Shown: in pieces, positions 57,961 to 64,000 of the stretch
Layout of the letters: each line of letters begins with the position of its first letter
Numbering within the stretch: the first letter of the stretch is position 1
NCBI GenBank assembly: GCA_051530055.1
Contig: CM121341.1
Span: 5,146,001-5,210,000, forward strand
Direction of reading: 5' to 3'
Length of the DNA: 64,000 nucleotides
Origin: Neoechinorhynchus agilis
Lineage: Eukaryota > Acanthocephala
Position numbers and translations under genes: made by a program
The notes under the pieces: generated by a model
The model's input: only the letters and a program-made list of their open reading frames with translations
Told to the model about the DNA's origin: nothing
Databases searched by the model: none

Positions 57961-58690
57961 AAGAGATGATCATCCATATTGGCCACTGATCAATCAATTA
58001 CCTCCTTGACGAGTTTCCAACGAGAGTGTCGTCCCGAGTGCCTTCAGAACATCCGGTCACAATGCAGACATGTAAGTGTCGGTGGATGTTTCGGTATTTG
58101 CTTCTTCAGCTTCCTTTCTCTAATTCTTGTTAACTTTTTCTCCTCGAAGATCTTGACAATCGAGAGAGTATTGTCCCTGTATTCTATTTGATGGTCGGCT
58201 ATCGGCGCACGGCTTTGAGTTTCCGGTGATGAACGTGCAGAGTGAAAGAACAATCGCCTCTGCGCCACAAGGTGCACAGCAGCCTAACCGAGCAGGGCGA
58301 AGCAGCATCCCTACTTTTTCCGCGATCCTTTTATTTAAAATTTTTGCTCTTAAGCGGAGCAGTTGTTCCAACTGCAATGGGACGGATCCCACCTTCCTTT
58401 TTTTGCAATTTCACACAGCGATGCGCCGAAAAATAGCTCAATTGCTTTCGGAATCAACTCTCCCGCTGCGAATTGGTTGACTAGGCGTGTCAATGCATCC
58501 TCAAGGGATTGGGCAGCCTCACCAACTGAAAAGGGAAGTCACATCCTATAGGTGTTGGGACCGCAGCCCGCCAATCCCGTGAGCTGATCTGTTAGCAAAA
58601 GAGGAGATTGCCATCTTTACTTCTGATTTCGATACTAAAAGGTAAGGGATCGTATCGAAAGAGGAGGATTTAACGAAAGACTGCCGACCG
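57961..58690. other. Intergenic region with repeat debris
   Basis: 58,075-58,115 carries a weak minus-strand core copy (CTGAAGAAGCAAATACCGAAAC). The remainder to 58,690 has overlapping open frames on both strands with no domain; higher GC suggests old LINE-derived sequence. No gene is supported. Confidence 0.35.
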
Positions 58691-58697
58691 CTGTCAC

Positions 58698-59674
58698 TCA
58701 GATGTTTGGAACGAAGAGTTCGTAAAGTTTCTTCGTTATCTTTGGCGAGAGTGTCAATTGATGATAAAAGACGAACAGCTCCTCTGACATCCTAGTCTGC
58801 GAGCTTCGAAGAAAAGCGTTCAGCAAGCGACCGATTTCAGTTTCGGCGGTGGTCAGGCTCCTGGACACGCTCCTTACGTAGCTCGCATGCCGTTGAGAAG
58901 CATTCAGTAAAATTTTCGTCAAAAAAATTATTCGCAACGCAAATTGACGCATCCACAACAACTCTGAGTTAATCTCGATGCAGTCTGTCAATAGCGAGGT
59001 GAATCTCTTTGCGGCCGTCGTCGTCGGTGTCGTCGTCGGCGTGGTCGTCATTATCGTCGACGGTGTCGTCATCGGGGTCGTCGTCGGTGCAAGCACCGGT
59101 GTCGTCGGCGGTGGTGACATCGAAGTGGTCATCGGTGTCGTTGTCGGTGTGGTCGTCGGTGGAGGCATCGATGTGGTCATCGGTGTCGTTGTCGGTGGAT
59201 ACATCGGTGTCGTCGGTGGTGGAGGTGGCATCGGTGTGGTCGTCGGTTGAGGCATCGATGTGGTCATAGGTGTCGTTGTAGGTGTCGTCGTCGGTGGAAG
59301 CACCGGTGTCGTCGGCGGTGGAGGCATCGATGTGGTCATCGGTATCGTCGTCGGTGGAGGCATCGGTGTGCTCGTCGTCGTCGGTATCGTCGTCGGTGGA
59401 AGCATCGGTGTATTCGTCGGTGTCGTCGTCGGTGGAGGCATCGGTGTCTGTGTCGGTTAAGGCATCGGTATCGTCGTCGGTGGAAGCATCGGTGTATTCG
59501 TCGGTGGCAAAGGCATCGGTGTCGTCGTCGGTGAAGGCATCGGTGTCTGTGTCCGTTAAGGCATCGGTATCGTCGTCGGTGGAAGCGTCGGTGTCGTCGT
59601 CGGTGTGGTCTTCGTTATCGTCGACGGTGTGGTCGTCGGTGGAGGCATCGGTGTCTTCGTCTAGCAATTATTAG
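58698..59674 (-). CDS. Repeat-rich ORF pair: Thr/Pro mucin-like or Asp/Thr-rich protein
   Basis: A GC-rich minisatellite (58,990-59,670; basic unit near GTCGTCGGTGGAGGCATCG) is open in several frames. On the minus strand one frame (59,441-58,698, 247 aa) gives Met-Pro-Pro-Pro-Thr-Thr repeats and then a non-repetitive C-terminus (AAKRFTSLLTDCIEINSELL to LSPKITKKLYELFVPNI), which looks like genuine protein. A second (59,667-58,969, 232 aa) gives Asp-Thr-Asp-Ala-Ser-Thr repeats and ends soon after the repeat. The first is the better candidate, possibly a secreted mucin-like protein whose 5' exon is missing or replaced by repeat. It directly abuts the duplicated MTO1 fragment. Confidence 0.4.
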
Positions 59675-59817
59675 AAAGCAGCGGTCGCACTAATGAATGC
59701 TTATAGATGCCTCGTTCACTTGGTGAAGCGATTGATCTTCCAGGAATGGATGCTTCTACAATTATTCAAATTTTTTATGCTTCACGTCGTGAGCTGAAGA
59801 AAGGTCGAATTCAATAG
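59663..59817 (+). pseudogene. Duplicated 3' end of MTO1
   Basis: TAGCAATTATTAGAAAGCAG (59,663) corresponds to 52,322 in MTO1. After a deletion of about 70 bp, the last 36 codons ([17 protein letters not shown] onward to GRIQ and TAG) are repeated exactly. It has no upstream exons or promoter and marks the left edge of the duplicated block that also contains convertase B. Confidence 0.9.
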
Positions 59818-59961
59818 ATAAATTGTTTACGAGGTTTATTATGACAGTTATATGCAATTTCTGTGCTCCTTTTAAAAAGAAAATTGGAGGTTGATAGAAA
59901 TTAGGTCGCATTTAAACGTGAGAAGATTTTTCATGCAATAATTTTTATCAAATGCTATCTT

Positions 59962-61632
59962 TTAAATCCAAGAATCCGCTTTTGTGCCATTAGTACCAAA
60001 CAATTCGAGAGTCATTTCGTTTAACACAAAAGATCCATAAGAGTTAGAATTTGTGACATTGACACTCCAGCATCCCTGTGGATCCTCGAACCAATGCAAT
60101 ACGGAAGTGAATGTCCAATTTCCAAAACCGAATATAGTGTCCTTGTCAAGGGGACGAAAATGCAGCATGTAAACTGGGCGTCCGTAAGGAGACGTTAGCT
60201 TAATTTTAAGCTTTCCTCTGAAACCAGGATCATCTTCTACTGGTTGTATATCAACTCTCAATCGAACATGTTCCAAACTCGTTATTGTCTCAGGAATGGT
60301 GAACTTGCGAGCATCCGTACAGACTTCAAATGTTGTTTCCGTCTGCGGATTTATTAATAATGATCGTGAAACGTTGAAAGGGATTTGACAGGTATGCAGT
60401 TCTGGAAAAGTTTTATTCTTCATAGCTTTTGCTCCATCAACAAACCGTTTTGCATCTAATAATCCAAATCCAAACAAATCACTTACCCACCTTCCAGCTC
60501 CGTTTCTCCACCAAAAGTCATTAGAGATAAATTCTGAATGCATTTGTTCAGTACGTCTTGAAGAAAGGACTATCAAATTCTGAATTTGTCTGTAGCTTAG
60601 GTCAGGATTAGCTTCTAGCCCGAGAGCGATGATAGCTGCAACCATGGGTGCTGCTAACGTTCCAGAACAATAATCGACGCAAGAACCAAGTGTACCAGCA
60701 GTCACAATACCGGCCGTATTGCCGCCAGCGGTAAATGCACTTGTCATGATTGAAGGGCATTGCTCGGAAAAATACGGTTTCTTATGGCTTCTTTTGATTC
60801 CTGCAACTGCGATGGTGTATAGAGAATTTATAAGTCCGTCGCAAGAACAATGATCGAGATGAACACCGCCGTTTCCTGATGCTATAACAAACGGAATTCC
60901 CTTTCCATTTCGTCCCAAAAGCGTAGCATCGCTTAGGAATGACTCTTCGGTATCGGTTAAAGGTCTCAATGTCTTGCCATCATTTATTGGCCCGATGGAC
61001 ATACTGAAAACATCGATGGATTTATTTATGACAGAGTCGTACGTCCAATTCTTGAAAACAAGTAAAATTCAATATCAAAATTCATAAGAGCTCTAATAGT
61101 TCGCCTCTCTTGGTGCCGTATGGTTCGTACGACTCTGCGTTACATATGATGCGAGCGAATTGAACATCCATTCTTTGCAAAAGATGGAGAAATCGTTAAG
61201 TCTGAAGTCAACGAGTTTGGAATTGAACGCGATTCCTACTGAACAAAAACTGTTGTTTGGCTTCGCCGCTATTATACCAGCGCAAGCCGTTCCATGCGAC
61301 AGCCTTGTATTCTGATCATCTGTGATGTCGTTTCCGGGAATGAATTGTTTTATAAGACTTTCTTTTAGTTCAGGATGATTTGTTTCAATACCTTCATCGA
61401 TTACGGAAACGACGACGCCTCTACCAGTGTAACCGTCTGCCCATACGCGATATATGTTCAATCCTGAGCTGTGAAGGTAGAACGATTCATGGAGCGATCG
61501 ATCGTTGAACACCGGAAAGTCGGGTTCGCTTTGGTCATCTTTTATGGAGCTGGTCACATTTGGGTAAAATGAAAGTTCCTTCGAAGATTGAGGAACTACA
61601 ATGAGGACAATCAATGGACCGAGAATAATCAT
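59962..61632 (-). CDS. Kexin/furin-like convertase, copy B, catalytic serine lost
   Basis: A duplicate of the gene at 52.7-54.4 kb with the same two-exon plan (61,632-about 61,140; about 61,030-59,962). Asp (VIDEGIE), His (SHGTACAG) and oxyanion Asn (ASGNGG) remain, but SGTSAAAPMVAA is replaced by SGTLAAPMVAA, one residue shorter and without the nucleophilic Ser. The reading frame is otherwise open. Outside two patches (roughly MTSAFTAGGNTAGIVTAG to GTLAAP, and the end of exon 1, VDFRLNDFSIFCKEWMFNS) the protein is identical or nearly so to copy A, including the entire P domain. Like copy A, it lacks the prodomain. If translated it would be a pseudoprotease; it might also be a decaying copy. 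Confidence 0.9.
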
Positions 61633-61689
61633 CGGTCGTAGAGAAAAGATAAGTTGTAACTTTTTAAAAACGTCGCAATGTCATTTAAA

Positions 61690-62105
61690 TCCTTGGTTGA
61701 GTCAACCATCTATTCAAAGGTGAGAGTAAGAATAATGTTTAACGTGCGCAAACGAAATTCATCAACTACAAAAAGAAAACCATGTTTTCGACAAACTATA
61801 TAAATTTACCTAAGAGATTTTCCTCTGTATTCTTTGTTCCTGGCTCATTTTCTGACTTTCTCAAATCAAGGTAATTAAAACTATGTTCTATTAGATTTTG
61901 TTATTCCGGGATTAAAAGCTTCCCGTACAAAAACCCCTTAAGCACTAATTTCAATAAAACAACACAATAGGGACTTTTTTTGGAGTGCTTTAACAATTGG
62001 GTATGTTATGCCAACCGGGTTGCCATATCGTCACCATCACTACAATTATATCGACGGATAAAAGTAGAAGTGTATGCATTTCTTAAGTGCAGTTAATTTA
62101 TATCG
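61690..62105. other. Intergenic region
   Basis: The homology with the region upstream of convertase A fades out by about 61,790. The rest up to the receptor gene is AT-rich without features. Confidence 0.4.
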
Positions 62106-63903
62106 ATGACAGCATCCACAATCTTGGCCATAATCGGGATTACCGGAGTTTTCTATGGAATTGGACTCCATTTCTTTTCTATTTACTTCTTTATCAGCGA
62201 AAAGAAACAACTCCTATTCGTCCTTAAAGTATGGCTAGGGACTGTTTTAAGCGTCGCTCAGTTCGGAACTCCAACGATTACTTGCCTTGGATGTCTCACC
62301 GGTGTGGAAATTCGAAATGTTATGACATGTAAAATTATTCAAATCATCGAATATTCAGTCATCAACTATGTCATTGTCCTCGGATTAATAATCACAAGTA
62401 GAAGAACATTAGCTGTAACGCAAATGATCGTTTTTTTATTCGCCCGCTTTTTTTTCGTGTGGCCAATCAGAAACCTAGAAATTTTCGTGTAATCAATAAA
62501 TGATTTTGAAAATTTTATGTTTTTTTTAATCGAAAATATTTTATTTCAATCAATCTTCATTTCTCGACAATTAACACACTCACCACCTCCCGCCAAATTC
62601 CAGCCTTTGGCCTTCCTCGACCGTCGCCATCACGCTGGCAGCATTGCCCGGTTGTACTGCTAGCGAGATATTTTGTCGAAGGAATACGCCTACTCTTTAA
62701 TTTTTCTGCCGCCAAATAAAAAGCCACTATTATACATTCCAATATTAACTATGCAATCACCACCGTCCGCAAAATCTTAGCTTCTCACGAGCATTGCCTC
62801 GTTGTACTGCGAGATATTTTGTCGAAGGAATACACCTGCTCGTGTGTAGCCGGTCGTTTCTCTGAATTTCTTCGAGAGATCCTGGAGCAGAGTGCCGAGC
62901 TGCCGAGCGCTCCATACGTCTCTACTCCGAAGGGGACAAAATAGCGAGCCCTCGATAAGTGAATATATTTCCGTATTTTCCTCCCTTCCGCTGCACTGGC
63001 GGCACCACCGGCGATTTCGAGGGAGTAGGGGATGTTGCTGGCTGCGAGGGTTGCGTCCCAGAGAAGGCATCTGCCCTCCCGCCACGGGAAGACCGAAATT
63101 CCAATCGGGCCTACGGCCGTCTAGTCTACAGAGGTGGGCGGGTTCCAGGATGTTCGGGAAGTTCGCCGTTCTCAACGCCCGAGAAATTGCGTTATTGATT
63201 TCAGAATGGCGTGAGAACCTTCCTGCTGACCTAACGATCATTTGCTATAATGTATCCAAGAATCGCATCTCACCCAAAGATGGATCCTACTATAGTATCC
63301 ATTCTCTTGTTAGTCACAGTTCCTCTTATATACACGGAACACAAAGCTGGATCATCTTACAGAGCAACTCCATTCCTCTGCGAACACACACTTTCCTCAA
63401 AGCCAATCACAGTCCGAGAAATGTACGGTCGTTATATGTCTCTAACCCTTTTCCCCTTAGTTTGCTACCTTGTAAGCCTTGGATTTTGCATTGTTTCAAT
63501 GACTAGATCCGCATTTGCCAACCAACTTTATATCTCAGACAAACGGATCCATTCGACAATATTTCATCGGGTGCTCATAATGACATCGCACATTGCTCTG
63601 AATAACTTTTTCTTCTTATTTAAAACTTTTGAGAACAGCCTTCTACGTTTCCGGAATGGTTACGATTTATCACGAAACACGTCCAATTGGCCAAATCGCC
63701 TTACTTACTGTGGAGTGCCAAATCTTCTGTTAGCTGCTTGCTGTAATTTCAGCTATCCATTACCCATTGTCTGTTTCGTACTTGCGTCCGGATCTCAACG
63801 ACGAGGTTGGAGTCGTGCCGCTATAACAAACATAAACCGAGCGTATCATTCAATGGTTCAAAGAATCGTAATGCATCATCATGAGTGCACCAAACAGAAA
63901 TGA
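62106..63903 (+). CDS. Seven-transmembrane receptor, two exons (divergent GPCR)
   Basis: Exon 1 (62,106-62,414) encodes TM1 (ILAIIGITGVFYGIGLHFF), TM2 and TM3 (CKIIQIIEYSVINYVIVLGL), ending in TSRRTLA at the place of the DRY motif. Exon 2 (about 63,283-63,903) starts MDPTIVSILLLVTVPLIY (TM4). It continues with a Cys-containing loop, TM5 (LTLFPLVCYLVSLGFCIVSM), TM6 (RVLIMTSHIALNNFFFLFK), TM7 (NLLLAACCNFSYPLPIVCF) and a basic tail. Donor GTAACG and the AAAG acceptor keep the frame (phase 0). The order and spacing of the TM segments, plus Cys at the top of TM3 and in loop 2, suit a rhodopsin-like or chemosensory receptor. Ligand unknown. The 868-bp intron is long because it holds a LINE piece. 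Each exon alone reads on as a longer ORF, so two separate proteins are an alternative. Confidence 0.6.
62577..63241 (-). mobile_element. LINE C-terminal fragments inside the receptor intron
   Basis: Two minus-strand pieces. 62,577-62,700 ends in the GGRW-type tail. 62,756-63,241 is longer and starts near SEINNAISRALRTANFPNIL; in two frames it gives FPWREGRCLLWDATLAASN, GGAASAAEGRKIRKYIHLSR, FVPFGVETYGALG and AGVFLRQNIS. A frame change falls near 63,110, where the frame giving GRRPDWNFG leaves off and FPWREG takes over. This is the domain that follows the reverse transcriptase in some animal LINEs. It opposes the host gene. Confidence 0.75.
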
Positions 63904-64000
63904 TGGTCAAAAAAAAGATTAAAACTCTTAAAAGCAAGTATATTAATTTAAACTTTGAGTTTGAAATGTTGAGAACAAGTCGGTTTTTAGTGCTTTTACA

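Noticed and set aside
58978-59674. Plus-strand Val-Gly and Arg-His repeat ORFs
   Set aside because: Products of the trinucleotide-periodic repeat; neither extends into non-repetitive protein-like sequence.

Overview
The window looks like nuclear DNA of a small-genome metazoan, most likely an ecdysozoan. Many genes have introns of about 44-60 bp with GT..AG ends, and the recognisable proteins are animal ones (UNC-79, ERGIC-53, TDP1, MTO1, a kexin-like convertase, actin, a calponin-homology protein). A clade I nematode is my best guess, but nothing here proves the phylum.

Layout, left to right. 1-7710 (+): the 3' part of an unc-79 homologue, with foldback repeats and a 118-bp tandem array in its introns. 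7.93-12.72 kb: two near-identical, broken Ty3/Gypsy fossils in tandem (minus strand). 12.9-14.0 kb: an intronless, divergent actin. 14.9-16.0 kb (-): an unrecognised multi-exon gene. 16.7-20.7 kb: a 34-bp minisatellite with six-unit higher-order repeats. 21.2-23.1 kb: a secreted cyclophilin, possible exons of a small gene, and a Tctex-type dynein light chain. 24.2-26.4 kb (-): membrane-protein genes. 28.0-31.2 kb: ERGIC-53 (+) and a four-zinc-finger RYBP-like protein (-). 31.45-34.8 kb: a 250-bp satellite carrying CRE and TATA motifs. 35-37.3 kb: decayed repeats and LINE pieces. 37.5-38.4 kb (-): a CH-domain protein. 39.2-42.9 kb: two more satellites. 43.4-45.4 kb: TDP1 with an N-terminal PBZ finger. 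46.4-48.5 kb: an unrecognised ORF and a four-TM protein. 49.7-52.5 kb: MTO1. 52.7-54.4 and 60.0-61.6 kb (-): two duplicated convertases, separated by an RTE-like LINE and a (Thr/Asp/Pro)-rich repeat ORF. 62.1-63.9 kb: a two-exon 7TM receptor with a LINE piece in its intron.

Three points stand out. (1) Short foldback elements are scattered over the window. They share a core of the form CTGANGA(A) - stem - GAAA - NN - TH, which resembles the minimal type I hammerhead ribozymes known from Penelope-like elements. At least one copy (47,312-47,366) also has a complementary stem I. (2) The second convertase has lost the catalytic serine motif while remaining almost identical to its sister elsewhere, and the differences sit in two patches. 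(3) The actin has lost its DNase I-binding loop and two ATPase-site residues.

The genes do not form a shared pathway; this is a compact gene neighbourhood heavily invaded by tandem and dispersed repeats. Exon borders were read by eye from frame and splice consensus, so positions of small exons are approximate.
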